Shown: positions 1 to 7,328 of the stretch, piece after piece
Layout: every line of letters begins with the position of its first letter
How positions within the stretch are numbered: the stretch's first letter is position 1
Source of the DNA: Candidatus Zhuqueibacterota bacterium
GTDB lineage: Bacteria; Zhuqueibacterota; Zhuqueibacteria; Oceanimicrobiales; Oceanimicrobiaceae
DNA length: 64,000 nt
Assembly: GCA_029262035.1 (NCBI GenBank)
Contig: JAJDAE010000194.1
Span: 1-64,000, forward strand
Reading direction: 5' to 3'
Notes under the pieces: generated by a model
Databases searched by the model: none
Told to the model about the DNA's origin: nothing
Seen by the model: the letters and a program-made list of their open reading frames with translations, nothing else
Program-made: the position numbers and the translations under genes

Positions 1-1
1 A

Positions 2-301
2 AAATTAAGAAAAGTTGATGAGAGTATTCTTCGTGGGTTTCTTTTTGAGAAAAAATCTATCTTCGGCAAATTGCCATTTTTTTTTACTCGTATTCTTGGC
101 GCAAACGCAATGCACATGGGCAGAAGTATGGCATCGACAGATTTTATAAATAAGGTGTTAGGCAACAGTTATAGTTGTGTTGTCTGGACAGTGAACTCTC
201 CTGAATTGATGAAACGACTCATTGCGGATGGCGTCGATGTGATTATCACGGATAAGCCCGACGTGCTAAAGAACATAAAAATGGGTGAAAGTTATGCGTA
301 A
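2..301 (+). CDS. Glycerophosphodiester phosphodiesterase, C-terminal fragment
   Basis: This frame is open from the left edge of the window, so the gene begins upstream and only about 99 C-terminal residues are seen. The visible part has the closing strands of the GDPD TIM barrel: a VVWTVN segment, then GVDVIITDKPDVL, a pattern typical of the family end. Members hydrolyse glycerophosphodiesters to glycerol-3-phosphate and an alcohol, usually to recycle phospholipid head groups. The catalytic His/Glu residues near the N terminus are outside the window. The next gene starts inside its last codons, which suggests translational coupling. The family call is fairly safe; the substrate is unknown. 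Confidence 0.8.
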   Translation, partial: KLRKVDESILRGFLFEKKSIFGKLPFFFTRILGANAMHMGRSMASTDFINKVLGNSYSCVVWTVNSPELMKRLIADGVDVIITDKPDVLKNIKMGESYA

Positions 302-2696
302 GTTTTTTATCGGTGCTGTAGTTTTTTGCAGTAGTTTAACGCTTTTTGCTGGTGCGACCCCCAATCAATCCACAGAATCAACTGGATATTTATGGCCAAC
401 AGACGCAAGCCGTTACTTAACTTCTTCCTTCGGTGAATATCGCGCTCGTCGTTTCCACATGGGTTTGGATATAAAAACATGGGGTAAGACAGGCTATAAA
501 TGTTTTGCAATTCGAGAAGGCTATATATGGCGTATTACGGTTTCACCCTATGGTTACGGTCGCGCCGTTTATTTAAAATTGGATACAGGGGAAACTGCCG
601 TCTACGCCCATCTGCAAAAATTTAATGATAAAATCGAGAAATTGGTCAAGGCTGAGCAAAAGCGCTTAAAGCGATATCGTATAAACATGTTTTTGAAGTC
701 AAACACTGTACCTGTGAAGCAAGGGGATATTATAGGATATACCGGGCAGACGGGGATCGGCGCGCCTCATTTGCATTTCGAAATAAGGGACAAATCTAAC
801 CGCCCCACTAATCCCTTATTGAAGGGCTACGCTCTGCCAGATAAGATTAGCCCGATTGTAACACGCGTTAGTTTTTCTCCGCTTGATTTTGATTCTGAAG
901 TTAATGGTGACTATGAACCCGTTATCGTTTCTCCGCAATGGGTCAGTCCGGGTAAGTACGAGGTGGGGGAACCTATCATAATTTCAGGCAATGTTGGGAT
1001 TGGGGTTAGAACATACGATAAGGCCTCGAAAATGCGCCACCGTTTCGGTGTATACAGTCTGAAACTTTATGTCGATGACATTTTAAAGTTCAGTTATAAA
1101 TATGATCGCGTAAATTTCAAAAATAATCCAATGGTTGAATTGGAGCGGGATTATCGCTTGAGCAGGAGAAAACATGGTCGATTTTACAAGCTTTATAAGG
1201 ATAATAACAACAAAAGAAATATATATTCACCAAACAAAATCTGGGGGGGTGTCCTAAAAAGCATTTCGTTAAATTCAAGACCAGAACTATTTACAAAATC
1301 ACAAAGCAGATCAGGTAGATTTGAATCAGGATCTCTTTTTCCGGGTGAGCATGATTTCAGGATTGAGGTGAAAGATTTTTTCAACAACACAACTGAAATT
1401 AGTGGTAAAATTCGAATTGGCTCTGCTTTTGAAATTCGGCCAGTCATTAAGAGGAATGAACAAAATGATCTTGTTCTCAATAATATTATCACTAATAATT
1501 TGAATCAGTTACAAGATCTAAATGCATATCAATTAAGCAGAACGAAATGGCAGCCATTAAATGTCGAATTTACTAATTTTGAAATATTTAATCAGGAAAG
1601 AGGTGGCGCCAGTCGGGCAGAAAATAGCATGCAACCTGGTAGCAATATTTTGATAGGTGGACAACAACCTCAATCTACCACCCTGTTAAGGCTTATTGGG
1701 CAAGACCAATTTGGCATCGACTCCTATCCTTATTTCTATGTAGAAAAAAGCAACAATTCTGATTTGCCAGTACCTGAGCTTTCTATTAATTATGATTACT
1801 ACGATGACTATGTTAAGCTTACTATTGATACAAAAAATGTGCTTTGGGGAAAACCACAAGCAGTATTATATCCAGGCCGATGGGATGAATCGAAAATAGA
1901 AATTCACCAAACTGATCTAAAAAAGTATATAGGCAAGATAAATTTAAATAAGTTCAATGGAAAAGAGCACTCGCTTTTGCTTACGGTTTTTGATTTAAAT
2001 GATGAGCAACATTCCTTTTTTGAACAATTTGTGGCAGAAAAAGTTGATGTTGGTACTAAAAACCGTGTCAGCTCTGAAGACGAGAAATGCTTTGTGAAGT
2101 TCTGGTCTAATTCATTATTTAAGCCAATTTATACACGAATGGAAACGGATAGTTTAACCTTAATTCCGGGGTTAAAAAAAGTGAGCAATATTTACAAGAT
2201 TCAACCCCAAGATGCACTTTTGAAAGGAGGTGCTTATGTTCATATTCGTTATCCAAAAAGCTCAAATCCTGAAAAACTAGGCGTTTATTATAAAGAAACC
2301 AGAAAAGACAAATGGATTTATATCGACAATCAACTTGATGAAGCTTCGCAAACAATATCAGCAAAAGTACTCAGTCTTGAAGATTTCACTTTAGCAATAG
2401 ATGATATCGCACCAGAAATAAAAAACTTGGTTCCTGCTAATGGAGCAAGATTAAAAGACGCATCGCCTTTCATTTCTGTAAGTATAAAAGATAAACACTC
2501 GGGAATTGATAGTGAAAAGCAGCTTGAGATGCGTCTTGATGGACGAAAAATTATCGCCGAGTATGATCCAGAAAGAGATAGATTGTTCTACCGGGTCGAG
2601 AAACCTCTTTTGAGCGGGCAGCATGAGATTCTGGTTATGGCGCTGGATATGTGTAAAAATGCAGCTGTAAAAAAATCAAACTTCTGGATTGACTAA
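294..2696 (+). CDS. Secreted M23-family metallopeptidase with C-terminal Ig-like region
   Basis: An 800-residue exported protein. Residues 1-21 form a signal peptide (MRKFF followed by a hydrophobic core). The LytM/M23 domain lies at about residues 40-180, with zinc ligands and catalytic positions visible: H55 and D59 in HMGLD, H106 in YAHL, and H159/H161 in HLHFE. M23 enzymes cut peptidoglycan cross-links or act as regulators of cell-wall hydrolases. The remaining 600 residues are beta-rich and end in an Ig-like segment (about 705-800) resembling bacterial surface repeats. An upstream GTG at 285 is in frame, but ATG at 294 puts the signal peptide at the very N terminus. It overlaps the preceding gene by 8 bases. 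All catalytic residues are present, so it is probably active. Confidence 0.85.
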   Translation: MRKFFIGAVVFCSSLTLFAGATPNQSTESTGYLWPTDASRYLTSSFGEYRARRFHMGLDIKTWGKTGYKCFAIREGYIWRITVSPYGYGRAVYLKLDTGETAVYAHLQKFNDKIEKLVKAEQKRLKRYRINMFLKSNTVPVKQGDIIGYTGQTGIGAPHLHFEIRDKSNRPTNPLLKGYALPDKISPIVTRVSFSPLDFDSEVNGDYEPVIVSPQWVSPGKYEVGEPIIISGNVGIGVRTYDKASKMRHRFGVYSLKLYVDDILKFSYKYDRVNFKNNPMVELERDYRLSRRKHGRFYKLYKDNNNKRNIYSPNKIWGGVLKSISLNSRPELFTKSQSRSGRFESGSLFPGEHDFRIEVKDFFNNTTEISGKIRIGSAFEIRPVIKRNEQNDLVLNNIITNNLNQLQDLNAYQLSRTKWQPLNVEFTNFEIFNQERGGASRAENSMQPGSNILIGGQQPQSTTLLRLIGQDQFGIDSYPYFYVEKSNNSDLPVPELSINYDYYDDYVKLTIDTKNVLWGKPQAVLYPGRWDESKIEIHQTDLKKYIGKINLNKFNGKEHSLLLTVFDLNDEQHSFFEQFVAEKVDVGTKNRVSSEDEKCFVKFWSNSLFKPIYTRMETDSLTLIPGLKKVSNIYKIQPQDALLKGGAYVHIRYPKSSNPEKLGVYYKETRKDKWIYIDNQLDEASQTISAKVLSLEDFTLAIDDIAPEIKNLVPANGARLKDASPFISVSIKDKHSGIDSEKQLEMRLDGRKIIAEYDPERDRLFYRVEKPLLSGQHEILVMALDMCKNAAVKKSNFWID

Positions 2697-2710
2697 AAAG
2701 AATAATTAAT

Positions 2711-3346
2711 ATGATTCCCATCAAAGATGATAATCCTCGTTCATCGTTTCCTTTTGTGACCGTTGCGTTAATCATCATAAATATTGCCGTATTTTATTTC
2801 GAATTTAAGTTTGGTTTTGATAATGTCATCGGTAAGTTTGGAGCCATTCCATCATTCATTATTCAAGGGCAACGACTTGAAACGCTTCTAACTTCTATGT
2901 TCCTACATGGTGGCATTTTACATATTGGTGGAAACATGCTCTATTTATGGATTTTCGGGGATAATATTGAAAGTTATCTTGGACATTTACGCTTCATTGT
3001 TTTTTATATTTTTTGTGGTTTATTTGCTGTGTTTGCTCATATTTTTTTGGGCGGAGTTTCAGATATACCAATGGTTGGTGCGAGCGGGGCGATAGCCGGT
3101 ATTTTAGGTGCATATCTTATTAAATACCCTAAGGCAAAAGTAGTTGTTATTTTTCCTGTTTTTTGGTTTTTATTTGTCCGGTCAATTAGAGCTTTGTATG
3201 TGCTTGGTATTTGGTTTATTTTACAAGTAATTAGCGGGTTAGGAACCTATGGAAGCGAAGGTGGGGGAGTTGCTTTTTGGGCGCATATAGGAGGTTTTAT
3301 TGCTGGTTTAATATTAATTTTAATTTTTCCTCAAAAAAGACGATGA
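2711..3346 (+). CDS. Rhomboid-family intramembrane serine protease
   Basis: A 211-residue polytopic membrane protein of the rhomboid family, which cuts substrates within the membrane. The catalytic Ser is S125 in GASGA, and the partner His is H192 in AHIGG. H71 and N75 in the HIGGN motif supply the oxyanion-side residues. At least six hydrophobic helices are visible, and there is no extra cytoplasmic domain. It starts 14 bases after the M23 peptidase stop, so the two are probably co-transcribed. The substrate cannot be deduced. The helix between residues 140 and 170 is enriched in aromatic residues, as in many bacterial rhomboids of the compact type. Confidence 0.9.
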   Translation: MIPIKDDNPRSSFPFVTVALIIINIAVFYFEFKFGFDNVIGKFGAIPSFIIQGQRLETLLTSMFLHGGILHIGGNMLYLWIFGDNIESYLGHLRFIVFYIFCGLFAVFAHIFLGGVSDIPMVGASGAIAGILGAYLIKYPKAKVVVIFPVFWFLFVRSIRALYVLGIWFILQVISGLGTYGSEGGGVAFWAHIGGFIAGLILILIFPQKRR

Positions 3347-3374
3347 TGCCAGAGCCTGACTTGTTATTACAAAG

Positions 3375-3848
3375 TTATTTCATCAAATAAGCTATCCAAA
3401 CGCCTAAAGACAGCCATATTGGAATTGAAATTATCATTGCCCAATTCAACCCTTTAAGTGTACGGATGGATTTACCCATATTTTTCTTTTCGAGTCCACG
3501 CTCAACTTTTAGTCTCAACTCATTTAAGTCAACAGGTTTTGTTAAATAATCAAAGGCACCGCTTTTCATCGCATCTAATGCAGAGCCAACTTCAGGGTAG
3601 CCGGTAAACATTATTACTTCTGTAGAATTATCAATGTCCTTAATTTTATTTAACAGAGTTACTCCATTGACTTTCGGTAGCTTTAAGTCGGTTATCACTA
3701 AGTCTATTGGCTCTTTTTGAAATTTTTGAAATGCTTCTTCTCCATCGTAGGCAGTTACAGAATGGTAGCCCCAGAGATTCAAAGTTTCTGACATCAATTG
3801 CACGATATCTTCTTCATCATCTACTATCATTACATTTTGCATAGTCAA
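3375..3848 (-). CDS. Receiver-domain protein with a C-terminal membrane anchor
   Basis: A 157-residue protein. Residues 1-125 are a CheY-like receiver with the acidic pair D10/D11, phospho-acceptor D54, T82 and K104 all conserved. Instead of a DNA-binding output domain, the C terminus has a single hydrophobic helix (about 135-156, ending WIAYLMK) that looks like a membrane anchor. This suggests a phospho-receiver held at the inner membrane, acting as a phosphate sink or binding a membrane partner. No histidine kinase is adjacent. It converges with the rhomboid gene and lies 28 bases from its stop. The receiver call is certain; the anchor is inferred from hydrophobicity. Confidence 0.85.
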   Translation of the reverse strand: MTMQNVMIVDDEEDIVQLMSETLNLWGYHSVTAYDGEEAFQKFQKEPIDLVITDLKLPKVNGVTLLNKIKDIDNSTEVIMFTGYPEVGSALDAMKSGAFDYLTKPVDLNELRLKVERGLEKKNMGKSIRTLKGLNWAMIISIPIWLSLGVWIAYLMK

Positions 3849-3958
3849 TTACCCGAGCTAATATTTACTAAAAAATCGTCAATAAGATTATCGGTGGGTT
3901 ATATTTTTTACTTTAGTGTAACTTTATTGAAAGAATATTAAAGTAATATCGAAATGTC

Positions 3959-3986
3959 TTGACTTTATATAATATTTTCTTATATT
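3959..3986 (+). promoter_or_regulatory. Sigma-70-type promoter of the initiator tRNA
   Basis: TTGACT at 3959-3964 and TATATT at 3981-3986 are separated by 16 bases. The expected transcription start falls just upstream of the tRNA at 3998. The same -10 hexamer occurs upstream of the 7.3 kb cluster and of csp. Confidence 0.7.
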
Positions 3987-3997
3987 TTGGTGCTTAC

Positions 3998-4071
<74 letters not shown>

Positions 4072-4109
4072 CTAACTTCAGAGTCATAAATTGATTCTGA
4101 AAAAATTAT

Positions 4110-4219
4110 GGCTGGTGGCAGCTGACTTGCACTTGGGTACTCATACTGGCGCCCGCCAGGTACCCGCTCGTTAGTCGAGGGCCTCGGGAGACAACCTCAC
4201 GTCATCAGCCTATTTTTTT
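4110..4219 (+). ncRNA. Unclassified structured RNA downstream of tRNA-fMet
   Basis: A GC-rich island in AT-rich intergenic DNA, closed by GGCTGGTG (4110-4117) pairing with CATCAGCC (4203-4210) and followed by seven T residues (4213-4219), as in an intrinsic terminator. Inside are a long hairpin with GGGTAC (4135-4140) pairing with GTACCC (4160-4165), topped by CTGGC/GCCAG (4146-4150/4155-4159), and a possible GACT/AGTC helix (4124-4127/4173-4176). There is no reading frame. I compared it by eye with SRP RNA, 6S RNA, tmRNA, RNase P RNA and common riboswitches and found no match. It could be a processed small RNA co-transcribed with the tRNA, or an elaborate terminator. Confidence 0.6.
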
Positions 4220-4354
4220 AATAAAAGTACCTAGTCCCCAAATTCAAAAAACAATACCAGAATGAACAGGCAACAGAGATTGGATTTATTTTATCAATTG
4301 AGCCGTTTCTGAAAATATTAGGTAATTTGAAATTTTAGGGAATATTGGGCTGAT

Positions 4355-4398
4355 GGAAGCCTATTGCAGTATACTGTTTAATACCGGGATAGGCTTCC
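4355..4398. repeat. 10-base perfect inverted repeat with an inner palindrome
   Basis: GGAAGCCTAT (4355-4364) is the exact reverse complement of ATAGGCTTCC (4389-4398). Within the loop CAGTATACTG (4368-4377) is itself a palindrome. It lies 53 bases downstream of the pentapeptide-repeat gene stop and could end that minus-strand transcript, although it has no strong T-run. A remnant of a small mobile repeat is an alternative. Confidence 0.45.
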
Positions 4399-4450
4399 TC
4401 TCGAAAAATACATGGTCGCTTTTTTAAAACAAGTCTTCTAGCTGAAGAGT

Positions 4451-5515
4451 TTATGAGCTTACAAATGACATTTTAAGTTCTTCCTTGAGATCTTGATTTA
4501 GCCAATCTGGAAAGATTGTGTCGTAGTCATACCTCACTTTGTTTAATTTTGTATTTGTAAGGGTTGTACTTTTTAGAGAGACTCCACACAAATTGCCCTT
4601 TTGCAAATCAACTTCTGTTAAATTTGCACCCTCCAGTTGAGCCCCTGCAAGTTTGGCATCCCCAAGTTTTGCTCTCATTAAATTTGCGCCCCGTAGATCT
4701 GCTCCCTTCAGGTTTGCATTTGTTAAATCTGCTCCAACCAAATTCGCGCCCACTAAATTGGCTTTTACCAAGTTTGAATTTTTTAGATTGGCCTCACCCA
4801 AAAATGCGCCAGATAAGTTGGTTTCAGCTAAATTTGCATCTTCTAAGTTACAGCCTCGTAAATTTATTCTTTCCAGGATGGCTCTTCGTAAATCAATATG
4901 TGATAAATTAGTCATTCTTAGGTTTAGCACACGCATATTTTCTCTTTCTAATTCAATCCAACTTCTACGGCCTACTACCGTTAGAATTGACTGAACATCG
5001 GAAGGAACCTTGTCCTTTGGTTTACCATTGCTCTGGCCATTTAATACCAAATGGTTTGGATTATGGTTGTTGAGTTTTGATTCGGATAATAGTTTGGCAT
5101 TTTCACGAACATAAGCAGTCAAAACTTCCATTACGGTCCAATGGTCCGAAAAGGAATCGTGTGCAATTTTTTCAAGCGCAAAAATCCCCCCAAGTTGGAT
5201 TTCTAATTTATATGTTCCGAGTTGTTCAATAGCCTTGGCAAATCTATTGCTAGCTTGAACCTCATGTGTTAATTTTAGGCTTTGTTCGAGATTTAAAATT
5301 CGTTTGTAAATCAAAAAAAGAGCAAATATAATAGACACACCACCAATAGCCATTAGCAATAATTTAGCGGTTTCAATTTGAAGGGAAGCTTGCTCATTTG
5401 GTTTTAACATTGCTATATTGTCTAAGGTCGGCCATAAATATGGCGAAAATATGAAAGCGGAGATTGCGCAAATTATAAAAATGAAAAGAACAGATAGTGC
5501 AATTGGTTTATCCAT
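4451..5515 (-). CDS. Membrane-anchored pentapeptide-repeat protein
   Basis: A 354-residue protein with two N-terminal transmembrane helices (about residues 5-27 and 48-69). A linker follows with the conserved AIEQLG...QLGGIFALEKIA...DHWTVMEVLTAYVRE block that commonly precedes pentapeptide repeats in cyanobacterial and other membrane-anchored members. From about residue 200 to 330 there is an A(N/D)LxG-type pentapeptide-repeat helix, predicted to form a right-handed quadrilateral beta-helix facing the cytoplasm. Function in this subgroup is unknown; DNA-gyrase mimicry is known only for other pentapeptide proteins. It is divergent from the K+ channel gene. The family call is certain, the role is not. 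Confidence 0.9.
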   Translation of the reverse strand: MDKPIALSVLFIFIICAISAFIFSPYLWPTLDNIAMLKPNEQASLQIETAKLLLMAIGGVSIIFALFLIYKRILNLEQSLKLTHEVQASNRFAKAIEQLGTYKLEIQLGGIFALEKIAHDSFSDHWTVMEVLTAYVRENAKLLSESKLNNHNPNHLVLNGQSNGKPKDKVPSDVQSILTVVGRRSWIELERENMRVLNLRMTNLSHIDLRRAILERINLRGCNLEDANLAETNLSGAFLGEANLKNSNLVKANLVGANLVGADLTNANLKGADLRGANLMRAKLGDAKLAGAQLEGANLTEVDLQKGNLCGVSLKSTTLTNTKLNKVRYDYDTIFPDWLNQDLKEELKMSFVSS

Positions 5516-5735
5516 AAGATCAGATTATAAGGGGTTTAAGATAGTTGTTGCAATTATTGTTTTAAAATTAGTTTTCTTTAAGCAAAAATTTCAGTAATTA
5601 CGTACAATACTAAAATATTATGCATGTTGAAACCATAATCAACTTATTTATTTATATTTAGTTACATTACAATGTTTTGCGGAAACTCTAGATACAAATT
5701 TGTAATTATAACTACAGATTAGGAATTAGTGGTAC

Positions 5736-6776
5736 ATGGACTTTGCGAAAAAAATACAAAGATGGTCGATAAAATTCAGTTCATTCAGGAGAGTGTTGTT
5801 ATCGGTACTTCTTCTAATCATACTATTGCTAGGTGGATCGGTGGGTTATGCTGCTTTCGAAGGTTGGACATTTTCCGAATCATTTTACATGACAATAATT
5901 ACTTTATCGACAGTTGGGTTTCAAGAAGTACATCCACTTTCTCCAAACGGCAGAATGGTTACAATAGTTTTAATAATTGTTGGATTTGGTACTGTGGGGT
6001 ATGGGATAGGGAACTTATCCGCCTTTTTCATTGAAGGTGAGTTAAGGGAAATTTTCAGAACCAGTAAAATGGAAAAACTTATGGACAATATTAATGAGCA
6101 CATTATCATTTGCGGCTATGGAAGTGAGGGAAGTCATGCTGCAAAAGAATTGTTTAAAGGGGATAGTAAGGTTCTAATTATTGAAAAGGATCCAGAAATT
6201 GTAGATAAGTTGAAAGATGAAGGCAAGCTAGTCATATGCGGTGATGCAACTCAAGACGATGTACTACTAAAAGCTGGCGTAATAGCGGCAAAAGGTTTAA
6301 TTGCAGCCGTATCAGATGACTCGGAAAATGTTTTTATAACCTTAACTGCAAGAGGTTTTAATGCCAATCTTACAATAATCTCAAAAGCTGCAAATGAGGC
6401 TTCCATCCAGAAATTTCTACGAGCAGGGGCTAATAAAGTAATTAGCTCTGCAGAAATTGGTGGTATTCGCATGGCCTCGGTGTTATTAAGACCTAAGATT
6501 GTGAATTTTCTTGATATTATTATGACCGACCATGAATTAGCTTTGAGGCTTGAAGAAATTGAAATCGGCCCTGAAAGTCATTTTATAGGTAATTCTTTGA
6601 AAGATATTCATGTTAGAGCCAAAACCGGTGTGTTAGTTATTGCTTACTACAGAGAAGGGCAGCCCATGAAAGTCAATCCAGATGCCAATACTATCCTTCA
6701 ATTAGGGGATGTATTAATAGTTCTGGGAAATGAAACCCAGATAGGAAAGTTGATTGAAATTGCAAATATTTCATAG
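5736..6776 (+). CDS. Two-TM potassium channel with RCK (TrkA-N/TrkA-C) domains
   Basis: A 346-residue MthK-like channel subunit. Helix 1 spans about residues 19-41, then a pore helix and filter TVGFQE (59-64), then helix 2 (about 73-95). The cytoplasmic part is an RCK N-domain with a Rossmann glycine motif (GYGSEGSH, about 116) and a DDSENVF segment, followed by a TrkA-C domain (about 250-340). Such channels let K+ through and are gated by ligands on the RCK ring. The filter departs from the classical TVGYGD; TVGF variants exist in bacterial channels and may change selectivity. ATG at 5736 puts the first helix at the usual distance from the N terminus. It is a single gene with its own intergenic regions. 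Confidence 0.9.
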   Translation: MDFAKKIQRWSIKFSSFRRVLLSVLLLIILLLGGSVGYAAFEGWTFSESFYMTIITLSTVGFQEVHPLSPNGRMVTIVLIIVGFGTVGYGIGNLSAFFIEGELREIFRTSKMEKLMDNINEHIIICGYGSEGSHAAKELFKGDSKVLIIEKDPEIVDKLKDEGKLVICGDATQDDVLLKAGVIAAKGLIAAVSDDSENVFITLTARGFNANLTIISKAANEASIQKFLRAGANKVISSAEIGGIRMASVLLRPKIVNFLDIIMTDHELALRLEEIEIGPESHFIGNSLKDIHVRAKTGVLVIAYYREGQPMKVNPDANTILQLGDVLIVLGNETQIGKLIEIANIS

Positions 6777-6936
6777 TTTGCCCTAAAAAGAAAAACTAAG
6801 TATCAGAATTAATATATAAATCTGCAAAAAAGTATTTATTTCGTAAGATTCACTTATACATTTTTTACGCATTATATAGTATCCAAAATAAATAATGAAA
6901 TTGTTTAAGTTTTGAATATACAAATATTTGTGTCTG

Positions 6937-6965
6937 ATCCCGGTCAGGTCTCGGGATTATTTTGG
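6937..6965 (+). terminator. Weak intrinsic-terminator-like hairpin
   Basis: ATCCCG (6937-6942) pairs with CGGGAT (6952-6957) and is followed by TATTTT. It lies 160 bases after the K+ channel stop and before the promoter of the next cluster, so it could insulate the two units. The stem is short and the T-run is interrupted. Confidence 0.4.
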
Positions 6966-7028
6966 AAACAAGCCTTGCACAAATATACGTAATATTTTTA
7001 AAGAAAACGCAAATTCTTAACAAATATC

Positions 7029-7057
7029 TTGACATCTTTCAGTAAAAACTATATATT
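7029..7057 (+). promoter_or_regulatory. Strong sigma-70-type promoter of the surface-system cluster
   Basis: TTGACA (7029-7034) and TATATT (7052-7057) are separated by exactly 17 bases, a near-consensus housekeeping promoter. Transcription would start near 7064, leaving a leader of about 265 bases before the first start codon at 7329. Confidence 0.75.
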
Positions 7058-7063
7058 GCGCGG

Positions 7064-7328
7064 TGATTTAAAACAACATCAGTAAAAAGCTAGAATTTTT
7101 ACAGATCGCTTATCTATATTTAGCAATTATTACAAACCATATGTTGTTTATATCTAGTTTTAACTCTGATTGTTCTTTATATCATCTAACTATTTCCTTC
7201 CATTAGTTTTTTCATCTTCGTCTTACATCCTGGGGGATAATATTATGACCATGTTATCAGGCTAAATATTAGGCTTTAATAAAAGTTGTAAATGTAGTTT
7301 ATATTAATTAAAGCCTAAGGAAGTTGTT
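7064..7328 (+). promoter_or_regulatory. Long structured 5' leader with a hairpin abutting the Shine-Dalgarno
   Basis: No reading frame of note lies here. Three hairpins can be drawn: GTAAAAA/TTTTTAC around 7082-7102; a CCTG...CAGG helix with an inner ATAA/TTAT around 7229-7262; and a perfect 12-base stem TTAGGCTTTAAT (7269-7280) with ATTAAAGCCTAA (7307-7318). The last stem ends within the AAGGAAG ribosome-binding site (7317-7323), five bases before ATG 7329. Such a layout could control translation of the first giant protein by protein, temperature or ligand. It matches no riboswitch class I know. Confidence 0.45.

Noticed and set aside
4116-4131. A sigma-54-like match (TGGCAG, five bases, TTGCA) on the plus strand inside the structured RNA.
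   Set aside because: The same bases take part in a closed RNA helix and no gene starts downstream. A chance match of this quality is expected about once in a window this size on two strands.
4110-4210. Hammerhead ribozyme on the minus strand, because CTGATGA occurs there.
   Set aside because: The GAAA core and cleavage-site helix arrangement are missing.
4110-4219. Signal-recognition-particle (4.5S) RNA.
   Set aside because: The length and closing helix fit, but the conserved domain IV loop with its GGAA tetraloop and AGCAG internal loop is absent.
4564-4994. Two plus-strand open frames across the pentapeptide-repeat gene.
   Set aside because: They are in other frames of a clear repeat protein; the regular five-codon pattern creates long antisense frames.
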